A stretch of DNA of 50,909 nucleotides from Nocardia brevicatena NBRC 12119 (GCF_000308495.1 NZ_BAFU01000065.1:1-50909), one strand, 5' to 3'. Positions 16,482 through 25,149 are shown, counted from the first letter of the stretch. The notes: a model not told the origin generated them from the letters alone. Made by a program: numbers and translations.

Positions 16482-16928
16482 CGAGATCACTCCAGAAGGG
16501 GTCGGCTGTTCGGGACGGTTGACCAAAGGGCAACCACTCCACAGTACGCGAACAGAATATCGTCCACCACGGTGACCGGAACGGCCCCGACCCGTACCGC
16601 AGCCTGATGCCCGTCCGCACAGTCCACTTCGGGCCGGTGCCCACCGGAGCGACGTCGCGCCGGCGATATCGGCCGGCGAAGCCCACCGAGACACCGCCCC
16701 ATCTCCACCCTCCCGGACACCTCACCACGGTGGGTGGAACCCCTGAGTCCGGATGACCGCAGCGATGTCGGGCAGCGGCGGCGCGGAGAGAAAGACCCGG
16801 GTCACGAGAGCCCGAACAGCACCCCGAAGGAGGCGAAATCCCACACCGCCTACCTCGGCCTCCGGACCGATCGCAGCAACACCACGCGGCGGCGCGTGGA
16901 AAAATCCGGGGCTACGAAAACCACAAAG
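16482..16928. other. Intergenic region upstream of the DUF177-rpmF operon
   Basis: No gene is visible. On the minus strand it must hold the promoter of the DUF177 operon; a TACTGT hexamer at about 16541-16546 is a possible -10. Two short dyads occur: CGCCGGC / GCCGGCG (16658-16678) and CCACGC / GCGTGG (16882-16899). Neither is followed by a T-run in a way that would define a terminator. Confidence 0.45.
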
Positions 16929-17023
16929 GGTTGCGGCCCGTCTCGCGTTTCAGCGCCCGAAGCGCATGTGCCGAAGGCACGAGTCTCGGGCGCTGAAACG
17001 CGAGACCCGCCAGGGCCGCAACC
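16929..17023. repeat. Long stepped inverted repeat (about 95 nt)
   Basis: The outer arms GGTTGCGGCCC (16929-16939) and GGGCCGCAACC (17013-17023) pair perfectly over 11 bp. After a 6-nt one-sided bulge the inner arms pair perfectly over 21 bp (16940-16960 with 16986-17006). Inside is a further 5-bp stem GTGCC-GAA-GGCAC (16968-16980). All pairing except the bulge and internal loop is exact, so the element was recently formed or is under selection. It lies between sepIVA and the DUF177 operon. Confidence 0.8.
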
Positions 17024-17025
17024 CC

Positions 17026-17044
17026 GCGCCGGCGGAGCCGGCGC
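17026..17044 (-). terminator. Terminator-like hairpin after sepIVA
   Basis: A perfect 8-bp GC stem, GCGCCGGC / GCCGGCGC with a 3-nt loop, 8 nt beyond the sepIVA stop codon. It has no T-run, which is common for actinobacterial terminators. The larger inverted repeat follows immediately in the direction of transcription. Confidence 0.6.
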
Positions 17045-17052
17045 AATCGGAT

Positions 17053-17799
17053 TCAGCGTCGGTACTCGGTGGCGTAGTCGGGGACGGCGATCCCGCTGCG
17101 CAGTTGCTGCCGGCCTCGGCCGACGGTGCGCAGGGTAGTGGTGAGCGTCTCCTCGAGTTCGGCGAGTTTGGTGTCGACATAATGGTCGCAGTCCGCGCGC
17201 ATCCGGTCCGAATCGGCGTGCGCGGCATCGATGAGCCGCGCCGATTCGGCGTGCGCGGCCCGCACCACTTCGGTCTGCTCCACCAGCCGCGCCTGTTCCG
17301 CCCGGCCCTCGGCCACGGAACGGTCGTAGGACGCCTTGCCCGCTTCGGTCATCCGCTCGGATTCGACCCGGGCCCGCCCGGTCACCGTCTCGTATTCGGC
17401 CTTGGCCTCGGCCAGGACGCGGTCGGCCTCCTTCTGCGCGGTGTCGACCAGCCGGTCGGCGTGTGCGGTGGCCTCGGCGACCATCCGATCGGCGTGGGCC
17501 TTGGCCTCGGCGAGGATGCGGTCGGCCTCGATGCGGGATGTCTCGAGGGTTTCGGCGGCCCGTTCGTCGGCGGCGGCCACGGTCTGCTCGGCGCCCGCGC
17601 GAGCGTCGGAGACGATTTTGTCCCGATGGTCGAGCACATCCTGGGCATCGTCGATTTCGCTCGGCAGCGCGTCGCGCACATCGTCGAGTAGGTCGAGCAC
17701 TTCACCGCGCGGCACGATGCAGTTGCGGGTGGGCGGGATACCACGCGCCTCTTCGACGATGGCGACCAGCTCGTCGAGCGCTTCGAATACCCGATACAT
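17053..17799 (-). CDS. sepIVA: SepIVA, DivIVA-domain division protein
   Basis: A 248-residue protein matching mycobacterial SepIVA (Rv2927c), an essential DivIVA-like factor of septation and polar envelope growth. The N-terminal MYRVFEALDELVAIVEEARGI and PRGEVLDLLDDVRDALPSEIDDAQDVLD are characteristic. From about residue 60 to 225 it is an almost unbroken coiled coil with repeats of the type EADRVLAEAKAxAD. The ATG at 17799 has AGGAGGG 8 nt upstream; an in-frame upstream ATG lacks one. Synteny with rnc/rpmF/DUF177 agrees. It is transcribed separately from DUF177, with hairpins between. Confidence 0.92.
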   Translation of the reverse strand: MYRVFEALDELVAIVEEARGIPPTRNCIVPRGEVLDLLDDVRDALPSEIDDAQDVLDHRDKIVSDARAGAEQTVAAADERAAETLETSRIEADRILAEAKAHADRMVAEATAHADRLVDTAQKEADRVLAEAKAEYETVTGRARVESERMTEAGKASYDRSVAEGRAEQARLVEQTEVVRAAHAESARLIDAAHADSDRMRADCDHYVDTKLAELEETLTTTLRTVGRGRQQLRSGIAVPDYATEYRR

Positions 17800-17926
17800 G
17801 CTCTCTACCCTCCTGCGGACTTTCGGCGACATATCCCGCCGTGCCCAGTGTGCCTGCCGTTACGGCCTGCCGCCGGGGCAATTGTGGGTGTGTCGCGGAT
17901 TGGACCGAATGTTCGATGTGACAGAA

Positions 17927-17955
17927 ACCAAATGGAGGGATGCCCTCCACTTGGT
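17927..17955. promoter_or_regulatory. Operator-like palindrome between sepIVA and gtrA
   Basis: ACCAAATGGAGGG (17927-17939) and CCCTCCACTTGGT (17943-17955) form a 13-bp inverted repeat with one mismatch around a 3-bp centre. It lies 128 nt from the sepIVA start and 68 nt from the GtrA-like gene start, next to a TTTAAT hexamer (17957-17962). It is placed to control either divergent gene. The regulator is unknown. Confidence 0.5.
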
Positions 17956-18022
17956 GTTTAATGCATAAGAGTCCGACGTCACCGCGCCGGACCTTGTGTA
18001 CCCGTGCCCGATCGGAACAACC

Positions 18023-18550
18023 ATGACCGTCCTGCCACTGCCCCAGACACCCCTCACCGTGGGGGAGTTGGGCGCCGCGGTCGGGGAGTTGGGGGTCGAG
18101 TGGACCGATCGCTACACCGGACGGCGGGGCACCCGAGGGGCCGGGCGATTCCTGCATTATCTGCGCGGAGACCGCGTACTCCCCCAGCTGCTCCGGTTCG
18201 CTCTGGTGGGCGGCACCAGCAATATCGCCTACGTACTGCTGTTCCTGACCATGACCGCCGCCGGCCCCCTGGCGGCGAATATCGTCGGCTCGGTCGTCAG
18301 CACCGCGTTGGCCAATGAACTACACCGCCGGCTTACCTTCCACGCGGCCGCCCGGGTCGGCTGGTTCACCGCACAGTGGGAGGGCGGCGGGCTGGCGCTG
18401 GTCGGACTGGGTATCAGCACCGCCGCGCTGGCCGCACTGGAATTCTGGACCCCCGGCCTCGGCGAGCTCACCCAGGCCGCGGCCGTCCTGGCGATCACCG
18501 CGGCGGTCGGTGGGTTGCGCTTCCTGGCATTGCGGGGACTCGTCTTCTGA
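18023..18550 (+). CDS. GtrA-like membrane protein
   Basis: A 175-residue protein with about 50 N-terminal soluble residues and four transmembrane segments (about 54-72, 76-98, 118-140 and 150-172). The motif LLRFALVGGTSNIAYVLLFL and the NELHRRLTF charged turn between helices two and three are hallmarks of the GtrA family. GtrA proteins are thought to move lipid-linked sugars across the membrane for cell-wall glycosylation. Start ATG 18023 is chosen; a GTG at 17996 is in frame but has no better ribosome site. It is divergent from sepIVA and convergent with coaD. Confidence 0.82.
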   Translation: MTVLPLPQTPLTVGELGAAVGELGVEWTDRYTGRRGTRGAGRFLHYLRGDRVLPQLLRFALVGGTSNIAYVLLFLTMTAAGPLAANIVGSVVSTALANELHRRLTFHAAARVGWFTAQWEGGGLALVGLGISTAALAALEFWTPGLGELTQAAAVLAITAAVGGLRFLALRGLVF

Positions 18551-18567
18551 GCGGCCCACCGGCCACC

Positions 18568-18585
18568 GCGTCGTTCGGTCGACGC
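18568..18585. terminator. Hairpin between convergent gtrA-like gene and coaD
   Basis: GCGTCG / CGACGC, a 6-bp perfect stem with a TTCGGT loop, midway in the 58-nt gap between two converging genes. It could act in both directions. There is no T-run, so confidence is modest. Confidence 0.4.
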
Positions 18586-18608
18586 ACGCGGCCGGCCGGA
18601 GGTACCGT

Positions 18609-19094
18609 TCAGCCCGCCCGTTCGGACAGGCGTTCCAACAGCCGCTTGTGCACCATCGGCGGCAGCATATCGCTCACATCCCCGCCGAAACTCGCCACTT
18701 CCTTGACCAGAGAACTGGACAGATAACCGAAGGCCGGGTTGGTGGCGACGAAGAAGGTGTCCACCCCCGACAGCTTCTTGTTCATCTGTGCCATCTGTAG
18801 TTCGTAGCCGAAATCGCCGGCATCGCGCAGACCCTTGACGATGGCGGTGATGCCCTGTTCGCGGGCGAAGTCGACGAGCAGGCCGTGCCAGGACGCGACC
18901 CGGACGTTCGGCAGATGCGCGGTGGCGTCACGCAGCATCTCCATGCGCTCGTCGACATCGAACATGCCCTTCTTGTTCTTGTTGATCATGACCGTGATGA
19001 CGACTTCGTCGAATTGGGCCGCCACCCGCTCGAACACGTCGATATGTCCATTGGTCACCGGGTCGAACGAACCCGGGCACAGCGCTCCAGCCAT
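18609..19094 (-). CDS. coaD: Phosphopantetheine adenylyltransferase
   Basis: A 161-residue CoaD, which joins 4'-phosphopantetheine and ATP to form dephospho-CoA, the penultimate step of coenzyme A synthesis. The nucleotidyltransferase signature [13 protein letters not shown] includes the TxGH element at residues 14-17; the second motif is [14 protein letters not shown]. Length is standard. It starts 3 nt after the rsmD stop, forming the pyc-rsmD-coaD operon seen in mycobacteria. Confidence 0.98.
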   Translation of the reverse strand: MAGALCPGSFDPVTNGHIDVFERVAAQFDEVVITVMINKNKKGMFDVDERMEMLRDATAHLPNVRVASWHGLLVDFAREQGITAIVKGLRDAGDFGYELQMAQMNKKLSGVDTFFVATNPAFGYLSSSLVKEVASFGGDVSDMLPPMVHKRLLERLSERAG

Positions 19095-19097
19095 GGC

Positions 19098-19688
19098 TCA
19101 GACGCTAGCAGGCGAGGCCGCACCGGACTCCGAGCGCTCGTACTCGGCCATTTCGATTCGCGTCTCGCCGTAGCGGCGCGCACGCCGGGCGAGAAAACCC
19201 GCGGGCCAGGTGATCTCCTCCGAGCGATCGGACCGTTCGACCACCACCAGGGCCTCGGACGCGAGCCACCCGGTCCCCGCCAGCGCGGTCAGGTCCGCGA
19301 TCACGGCGGTCGTCGACAGGTCGTAGGGCGGATCGGAGAACACCAGATCGAATTCGCCGGCCCCGCCGGATGCCAACACCTGCGCCACCGCGCCGACGCG
19401 CACCTGCGCCCCGACCAGACCCAGGTCGGCGATATTGCCGCGCACCACCGCCGCCGCCCTGCGGTCGGATTCCACCAACAAGGCGGTGCTCGCGCCGCGA
19501 GACAGCGCCTCCAGGGCGAGCCCACCGGAGCCGGCGTACAGATCGAGCACCCGGGCGCCGTCGAGGTCCATTCGCGCCTCGATCGCGGAGAACAGCGCTT
19601 CGCGTACCCGGTCGGAGGTGGGGCGGGTACCGGCCGGCGGAACCCGCAATCGGCGCCCGCCCACCGTTCCGGCGACGATGCGGGTCAT
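19098..19688 (-). CDS. rsmD: 16S rRNA (guanine966-N2)-methyltransferase RsmD
   Basis: A 196-residue RsmD that methylates G966 of 16S rRNA using SAM. It shows the opening MTRIVAGTVGGRRLRVP, the substrate motif TRPTSDRVREALFS, the SAM-binding LDLYAGSGGLALEALSRGA and the catalytic DPPY. Its ATG overlaps the pyc stop by 4 nt and its stop lies 3 nt before coaD, so all three genes are coupled. About 15 C-terminal residues beyond the fold are Ala/Ser-rich. Confidence 0.97.
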   Translation of the reverse strand: MTRIVAGTVGGRRLRVPPAGTRPTSDRVREALFSAIEARMDLDGARVLDLYAGSGGLALEALSRGASTALLVESDRRAAAVVRGNIADLGLVGAQVRVGAVAQVLASGGAGEFDLVFSDPPYDLSTTAVIADLTALAGTGWLASEALVVVERSDRSEEITWPAGFLARRARRYGETRIEMAEYERSESGAASPASV

Positions 19689-22600
19689 TCGGACTGGCGC
19701 ACGGTGAGCTCGACCAGCAGGTCACCGCCTTCGACCTGTTGCACCCGGCCGATGGCCACGCGACCGACCACGCCGCCGCGCGGGGCGGTGATGGCGGCCT
19801 CCATCTTCATGGCCTCGATGGTGCCGACGGTGTCTCCGGCGGAGATGGTGTCGCCCTCGGTGACCGACAGTGTCACCACCCCGGCGAACGGGGCCGCGAT
19901 ATGGCCGGGGTTGGTTTTGTCGGCCTTCTCCGCCGTCGGGATCTCGCCGGCGACCGACCGGTCCCGCACCTCCACCGGACGCAGTTGGCCGTTCAGAATG
20001 CACATCACGGTACGCATACCGCGCTCGTCGGGTTCGGAGATGGCCTCGAGACCGATGAGCAGGGTGACACCCTTCTCGAGTTGTACCCGGTGTTCCTCGC
20101 CGCGGCGCAGGCCGTAGAAGAACTGGTTGGCCGACAGTCCGGAGGTGTCACCGTATTTCTCCCGATGCGCCAGGAATTCGGCGGTCGGCCCGGGGAACAG
20201 CAGGCGGTTGAGGGTGACGCGGCGCCGGCCGGGGTCACCGACGAGCCCGGCCTCGTCGTCGGGACTCAACGGGGTTTCCGGTTTGGCCGGACCGCGGCCT
20301 GTCAAGGCCTTGCTGCGGAACGGTTCGGGCCAGCCACCGGCGGGAGTGCCGAGTTCGCCGCGCAGGAATCCGATCACCGAATCCGGGATATCGTAACGGC
20401 CCGGGTCGGCGGCGAAATCCTCGATGTCGATACCGCTGCCGACCAGCGCCAACGCCAGGTCGCCGACCACCTTCGAGGAGGGGGTGACCTTGATCAGCCG
20501 GCCCAGCAGCCGGTCGGCCGCGGCGTATTTGGCCTCGACCTCCTCGAACCGGTCGCCCAATCCGAGCGCGATGGCCTGCTGGCGCAGATTCGACAGCTGA
20601 CCGCCGGGGATCTCGTGGGTGTACACGCGGCCGGTGGGAGACGGCAGCCCGGATTCGAACGGCGCGTAGACCTTGCGCAGCGCCTCCCAGTACGGTTCCA
20701 GATCGCAGACGTTGCGCAGGCTCAGACCGGTGTCGTGGTCGCTGTTGGCCGCCGCCGCCACGATCGCCGACAGCGCCGGCTGGCTGGTGGTGCCGGCCAT
20801 GGGGGCGGCCGCGCCGTCGACGGCGTCGGCCCCGGCGGTCCAGGCCGCCAGGTAGGTGGCCAGCTGACCGCCCGGGGTGTCGTGGGTGTGCACGTGCACC
20901 GGCAGATCGAAGTTGGCACGCAGCGCGGTCACCAGCTTGGTCGCCGCCGGGACGCGCAGCAGACCGGCCATGTCCTTGATCGCCAGCACGTGCGCGCCGG
21001 CATCCACGATCTGCTCGGCCAGTTTCAGGTAGTAGTCGAGGGTGTAGAGGGTCTCGCCCGGATCGGCCAGATCACCGGTGTAGGACAGGGCGACCTCGGC
21101 CACCGCCGTCCCGGTCTCGCGCACCGCGTCGATGGCCGGACGCATCTGGTCCACATTGTTGAGGGCGTCGAAGATCCGGAAGATATCGATACCCGTCGCG
21201 GTCGCCTCGGCGACGAACGCGCGGGTGACCCGTTCCGGATACGGCGTGTAGCCGACGGTGTTGCGCCCGCGCAGCAGCATCTGCAGGCAAATGTTCGGGA
21301 TCGCCTCGCGCAATGCGGCCAGCCGCTCCCACGGATCCTCGTACAGAAACCGCAGCGCCACATCATAAGTGGCCCCACCCCAGCACTCCACCGACAACAG
21401 TTCGGGGGTCAACCGCGCGATATGCCCGGCCACATCCAACAAACCGTTCGTCCGCACCCGGGTGGCCAACAGCGACTGGTGCGCGTCCCGAAACGTGGTG
21501 TCGGTGACTCCGACCGCCTTCTGCTCCCGCAGCGCCCGCGCGAAACCCTCCGGCCCCAACCGCAGCAGCTTCTGGCGTGACCCGTCCGGCGGCGGCACCG
21601 ACAGATCGATGGCCGGCAGCTTGTCGTGTGGATACACCGCGGTCGGCCGTTTGCCGTGCGGGGAGTTGACGGTGATATCCGCCAGGTATTTCAGGATCTT
21701 GGTGCCGCGGTCGGCCGGCTCCGGCAGCGCCAGCAGCTGCGGACGTTCATCGATGAACGAGGTGGTAACCCGGCCCGCCGTGAAATCGGGGTCGTCGAGC
21801 ACCGCGAGCAGGAAAGGGATATTGGTGGTCACGCCGCGGATCCGGAATTCGGCCAGTGCGCGCCGCGCCCGGGCCACCGCGGCCGGGAAATCACGTCCCC
21901 GGCAGGTGAGCTTGACCAGCATGGAGTCGAAGTAGGCGCCGATCTCCGCGCCCAGATTCGCCCCACCGTCGAGCCGGATCCCCGCCCCGCCCGGAGTGCG
22001 GTAGCCGGTGATGCGGCCGGTGTCGGGCCGGAACCCGTTGGCCGGATCCTCGGTGGTGATCCGACACTGCAGCGCCGCACCGCGGATGGTCACCGAATCC
22101 TGGCTCAAACCCAGATCCGACAGGCTCTCCCCGGCCGCGATCCGTAGCTGCGCCTGCACCAGGTCCACATCGGTGACCTCCTCGGTCACCGTATGCTCCA
22201 CCTGGATCCGCGGATTCATCTCGATGAACACGTGATTGCCGCGCTCGTCCAGCAAGAACTCCACCGTACCGGCGCAGCTGTAGCCGATCTGCCGGGCGAA
22301 CGCCACCGCATCCGCGCAGATCCGTTCCCGCAGTTCCGGATCCAGATTCGGTGCCGGCGCCAACTCGATCACCTTCTGATGCCGCCGCTGCAGCGAACAG
22401 TCCCGCTCGAACAGGTGCATCACATTGCCCTGGGTATCGGCCAGGACCTGTACCTCGATATGACGTGGGTTCACCACCGCCTGCTCCAGGAACACCGTCG
22501 GATCGCCGAACGCCGACTCGGCCTCCCTACAGGCCGCCTCGATCGCCTCACGCAGCCCCTCCGGCGCGGCCACCCGGCGCATACCCCGCCCACCACCGCC

Positions 22601-23083
22601 GGCCACCGCCTTGACGAACACCGGGAACTCCAGTTCCTCGGCGGCCGTCAGCAACTCCTCGACATCGGAGGAAGGAGCACTGGACTGCAACACCGGCAGG
22701 CCCGCCGCCCGCGCCGCCTCCACCGCGCGGGCCTTGTTCCCCGCCAACTCCAGTACCCGTGCCGACGGGCCGATGAAGGTGATGCCCTCCCGTGCGCACG
22801 CCGCAGCGAGATCGGGGTTTTCCGACAGGAACCCGTATCCCGGGTAGATGGCATCCGCTCCCGCGGTCTTGGCCGCCTCGATGATCGCATCGATCGACAG
22901 GTACGCCCGGACCGGGTGTCCCTCCTCGCCGATCTGATACGCCTCGTCCGCCTTCAGGCGGTGAACCGAATTACGGTCCTCGTACGGGAACACGGCCACC
23001 GTACCGATGCCGAGCTCATAGGCCGCGCGAAAGGCGCGAATAGCGATCTCGCCACGATTGGCAACCAAGACTTTCGAGAACAT
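19685..23083 (-). CDS. pyc: Pyruvate carboxylase
   Basis: A 1132-residue single-chain pyruvate carboxylase that makes oxaloacetate from pyruvate, bicarbonate and ATP. Order of domains: biotin carboxylase (about 1-450, opening MFSKVLVANRGEIAIRAFRA, GYGFLSENP, GGGGRGMR), carboxyltransferase (about 520-820, TTFRDAHQSLLATRVRT, GGATYDVALRFL), tetramerisation domain, and C-terminal biotinyl domain with AMKMEA and biotin on Lys1093. The ATG at 23083 fits the family start; the open frame upstream has none of the conserved sequence. The leader RNA can form GGGGAC-TTCGGT-GTCCCC close to the start. The upstream region carries several dyads shared with the divergent regulator. Confidence 0.98.
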   Translation of the reverse strand: MFSKVLVANRGEIAIRAFRAAYELGIGTVAVFPYEDRNSVHRLKADEAYQIGEEGHPVRAYLSIDAIIEAAKTAGADAIYPGYGFLSENPDLAAACAREGITFIGPSARVLELAGNKARAVEAARAAGLPVLQSSAPSSDVEELLTAAEELEFPVFVKAVAGGGGRGMRRVAAPEGLREAIEAACREAESAFGDPTVFLEQAVVNPRHIEVQVLADTQGNVMHLFERDCSLQRRHQKVIELAPAPNLDPELRERICADAVAFARQIGYSCAGTVEFLLDERGNHVFIEMNPRIQVEHTVTEEVTDVDLVQAQLRIAAGESLSDLGLSQDSVTIRGAALQCRITTEDPANGFRPDTGRITGYRTPGGAGIRLDGGANLGAEIGAYFDSMLVKLTCRGRDFPAAVARARRALAEFRIRGVTTNIPFLLAVLDDPDFTAGRVTTSFIDERPQLLALPEPADRGTKILKYLADITVNSPHGKRPTAVYPHDKLPAIDLSVPPPDGSRQKLLRLGPEGFARALREQKAVGVTDTTFRDAHQSLLATRVRTNGLLDVAGHIARLTPELLSVECWGGATYDVALRFLYEDPWERLAALREAIPNICLQMLLRGRNTVGYTPYPERVTRAFVAEATATGIDIFRIFDALNNVDQMRPAIDAVRETGTAVAEVALSYTGDLADPGETLYTLDYYLKLAEQIVDAGAHVLAIKDMAGLLRVPAATKLVTALRANFDLPVHVHTHDTPGGQLATYLAAWTAGADAVDGAAAPMAGTTSQPALSAIVAAAANSDHDTGLSLRNVCDLEPYWEALRKVYAPFESGLPSPTGRVYTHEIPGGQLSNLRQQAIALGLGDRFEEVEAKYAAADRLLGRLIKVTPSSKVVGDLALALVGSGIDIEDFAADPGRYDIPDSVIGFLRGELGTPAGGWPEPFRSKALTGRGPAKPETPLSPDDEAGLVGDPGRRRVTLNRLLFPGPTAEFLAHREKYGDTSGLSANQFFYGLRRGEEHRVQLEKGVTLLIGLEAISEPDERGMRTVMCILNGQLRPVEVRDRSVAGEIPTAEKADKTNPGHIAAPFAGVVTLSVTEGDTISAGDTVGTIEAMKMEAAITAPRGGVVGRVAIGRVQQVEGGDLLVELTVRQSE

Positions 23084-23157
23084 TGACCCAAGGTACCCGG
23101 CCCTACTACCTGAGGGGACACCGAAGTCCCCTTCGCGGGGTTTTTCACAAGAAATCC

Positions 23158-23171
23158 TCGCAACGTTGCGA
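23158..23171. promoter_or_regulatory. Perfect palindrome upstream of pyc
   Basis: TCGCAACGTTGCGA is a 14-bp perfect palindrome 75 nt upstream of the pyc ATG. Its TTGCGAAG half recurs at 23620-23627 beside the regulator's own promoter, so both may be bound by that regulator. RamB-type regulators are known to bind TTTGCAAA-like sites; the similarity here is partial. Confidence 0.5.
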
Positions 23172-23177
23172 AGACGC

Positions 23178-23216
23178 GGCGATTCCGGCTCCCCCACTGC
23201 CGGAGCCGGAATCGCC
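23178..23216. repeat. 15-bp perfect hairpin in the pyc-regulator intergenic region
   Basis: The arms 23178-23192 and 23202-23216 pair perfectly (core GATTCCGGCTCC / GGAGCCGGAATC) around a 9-nt loop. No gene ends here, so it is not an ordinary terminator. If pyc transcription starts upstream, the hairpin would sit in the pyc leader RNA. Confidence 0.6.
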
Positions 23217-23610
23217 CGCACCGCGTTCACGACGGAACACCCCGCTCAGTCGAGTTCCCCCGGTCCGCCCTTCCGACGGTGCCGACACCGGTACCCCCGA
23301 TCACCGACCGCCCGAAACACCGGGCGCCGCCGCGGTGCGTTCCCCATTCGCCGTCCTACCGACCGGCAGCCGCGTTGTCGTTCCACGATCACCTCCTGTT
23401 CGCGCCGAAACATCCTTCTCGCCTTGTTTCGACGCGGCCGGCGCGTATCCGGTTCCCCTCCGCGCGATTTTCGACGGGCACCTCGGCTCGTCCGGTATTC
23501 CGCCGTCGAGGAATACGGCGATTCCGCGGCCCTGCTTCGCATGCTACGCATCCACCGGTAACAGCAAATCTCCATGCAAACCGACTAGTCTTGAACGACA
23601 AGTAGACACC
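23217..23610. other. Intergenic, no gene seen
   Basis: The reading frame of the downstream regulator is open through this stretch, but the residues are low in conserved character, and the regulator domain starts only at 23650. No hairpin or promoter stands out apart from those listed. The base composition is less G-biased on plus than in the flanking genes. Confidence 0.45.
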
Positions 23611-23643
23611 TTGCGATGTTTGCGAAGCCACACTGGGTACGAT
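23611..23643 (+). promoter_or_regulatory. Leaderless promoter and direct-repeat site of the RamB-like regulator
   Basis: TACGAT (23638-23643) lies 6 nt before the GTG at 23650, which would place the transcript start on the start codon. Immediately upstream are two copies of TTGCGA (23611-23616 and 23620-23625), 9 bp apart, suggesting autoregulation. No standard -35 is evident. Confidence 0.5.
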
Positions 23644-23649
23644 CGCGCC

Positions 23650-25146
23650 GTGCGCAAGATGTACGCGGGGGCCCGACTTCGGCGGCTCCGTGAGGAACGC
23701 CGGATGACCCAGGCGGCGCTGGCGAAATCGCTGGACCTTTCGCCCAGCTATCTCAACCAGCTCGAGCGCGACCAGCGTCCGCTCACCATTCCCGTACTCC
23801 TCAAGTTGAACGCCACCTTCGATCTGGACGGAGATTTCTTCACCGCGGATGCCAACGCGCGACTGGTCTCGGACCTGCATGAGGTCCTGATGGACGCGGC
23901 CGGCGGCAGCGCACCGGTCGCGCAGGTCGAGGAGCTGGCGACCCGTCAGCCGGAGATCGCCCGATTGGTTGTCTCCATGCACCGACGACTCCGCGCGGCC
24001 ACCGACCAGCTCGATCTCTTCTCGGCCCGGGCCACCGCGACCGACGGCGTATCGGCCCAGTCCATGCCGTATGAGGATGTCCGCGATTTCTTCTACGACC
24101 ATCACAACCACATCGCCTCACTCGACCTGGCCGCCGAGCGGCTGTTCGACAAGTGTGGTCTCACGATCGGCTCACTGGATCGCCAGCTCGCCCGGGTCGC
24201 CGAGGAACGCGCCGGGGTGAAGGTACTGGTCCGCGGCGACGGGGCCGATACATCCATCCCGAAACGCCACTACGATCCGACCGCCCGCACCCTCATCCTG
24301 GCCCGACGGCTGCGGCCGGGACAGCGTGCCTTCCAGATCGCCGCCACCCTGGCCTTCCTGCTGTACGGCACCGAACTCGACGACGTGTTGAACGAAACCC
24401 CGTCGCTGACCGGTGAATCCCGTGCCCTCACCCGTGTCGCGCTGGCCAATTATTTCGCGGCGGCGCTGCTGCTGCCCTACGGACGGTTTCTGCGCTCGGC
24501 CGAGGAACTGCGCTACGACATCGACCTGCTCGGCTTGCGCTTCGAGGTGGGGTTCGAAACCGTCTGCCACCGGTTGACCACCCTGCAGCGGCAGGGGCAG
24601 CGCGGAGTGCCGTTCTTCTTCGTCCGCACCGACCGGGCGGGCAATATCTCCAAACGCCAATCCTCGGGTGCGTTCCATTTCTCCCGTGTCGGCGGCAGCT
24701 GCCCACTGTGGGTGGTGCACGAGGCCTTCACACACCCGGGGCAGACCCTCACCCAGATCGCCGAACTGCCGGACGGCCGCCGCTATTTCTGGGTCGCGCG
24801 CACCGTCGCGTCCGCGACCCAGGCCTTCGACGCCACCACACAGCATTTCGCGATCGGTCTCGGCTGCGATATCGAGTACGCCGACCGGCTGGCCTACGCC
24901 CGGAACACGCCACTCGACGATCCGACCGCCGCGGTCCCGATCGGGGCCGGCTGCAAGGTCTGCGACCGGCCGGCCTGCCCACAGCGGGCCTTCCCGCAGA
25001 TCGGCACCCCACTGGCGGTTTCGGAGCACACCTCCATGGACCTGCCCTATCCTCGCGTGGTCCGCACGAACGGCCTCCCTGCCTCCATCTCCGACCCACC
25101 CACCGATCAGCAGCATTACGGGCCGCTCACGCGACGACGGCCCTGA
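23650..25146 (+). CDS. RamB/ScfR-family transcriptional regulator (XRE + ImmA/IrrE-like)
   Basis: A 498-residue regulator. Residues 8-62 are an XRE helix-turn-helix (RLRRLREERRMTQAALAKSL, SPSYLNQLERDQRPLT). About 150-330 is an ImmA/IrrE-like domain lacking an obvious HExxH, and the C-terminal DUF2083-type part carries KRQSSGAFHFSRVGGSCPLW and IGAGCKVCDRPACPQRAFP. This is the short-chain-fatty-acyl regulator layout of RamB, which controls glyoxylate and acetate genes through acyl-CoA sensing. Position next to pyc suggests control of anaplerosis, which is inference. The GTG at 23650 is preferred over ATG 23659 because of the leaderless promoter spacing. It is not at the locus of M. tuberculosis ramB, so it may be a paralogue. 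Confidence 0.9.
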   Translation: MRKMYAGARLRRLREERRMTQAALAKSLDLSPSYLNQLERDQRPLTIPVLLKLNATFDLDGDFFTADANARLVSDLHEVLMDAAGGSAPVAQVEELATRQPEIARLVVSMHRRLRAATDQLDLFSARATATDGVSAQSMPYEDVRDFFYDHHNHIASLDLAAERLFDKCGLTIGSLDRQLARVAEERAGVKVLVRGDGADTSIPKRHYDPTARTLILARRLRPGQRAFQIAATLAFLLYGTELDDVLNETPSLTGESRALTRVALANYFAAALLLPYGRFLRSAEELRYDIDLLGLRFEVGFETVCHRLTTLQRQGQRGVPFFFVRTDRAGNISKRQSSGAFHFSRVGGSCPLWVVHEAFTHPGQTLTQIAELPDGRRYFWVARTVASATQAFDATTQHFAIGLGCDIEYADRLAYARNTPLDDPTAAVPIGAGCKVCDRPACPQRAFPQIGTPLAVSEHTSMDLPYPRVVRTNGLPASISDPPTDQQHYGPLTRRRP

Positions 25147-25149
25147 ATC

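Noticed and set aside
23113-23145. CCCC-TTCGC-GGGG-TTTTT on plus as an intrinsic terminator
   Set aside because: No plus-strand gene ends upstream; on the minus strand the same bases form a leader hairpin before pyc instead.
23083-23649. N-terminal extension of the RamB-like protein (189 residues of open frame)
   Set aside because: It lacks conserved sequence, lies over palindromes and promoter elements, and the family begins at the helix-turn-helix; the GTG at 23650 fits a leaderless start.
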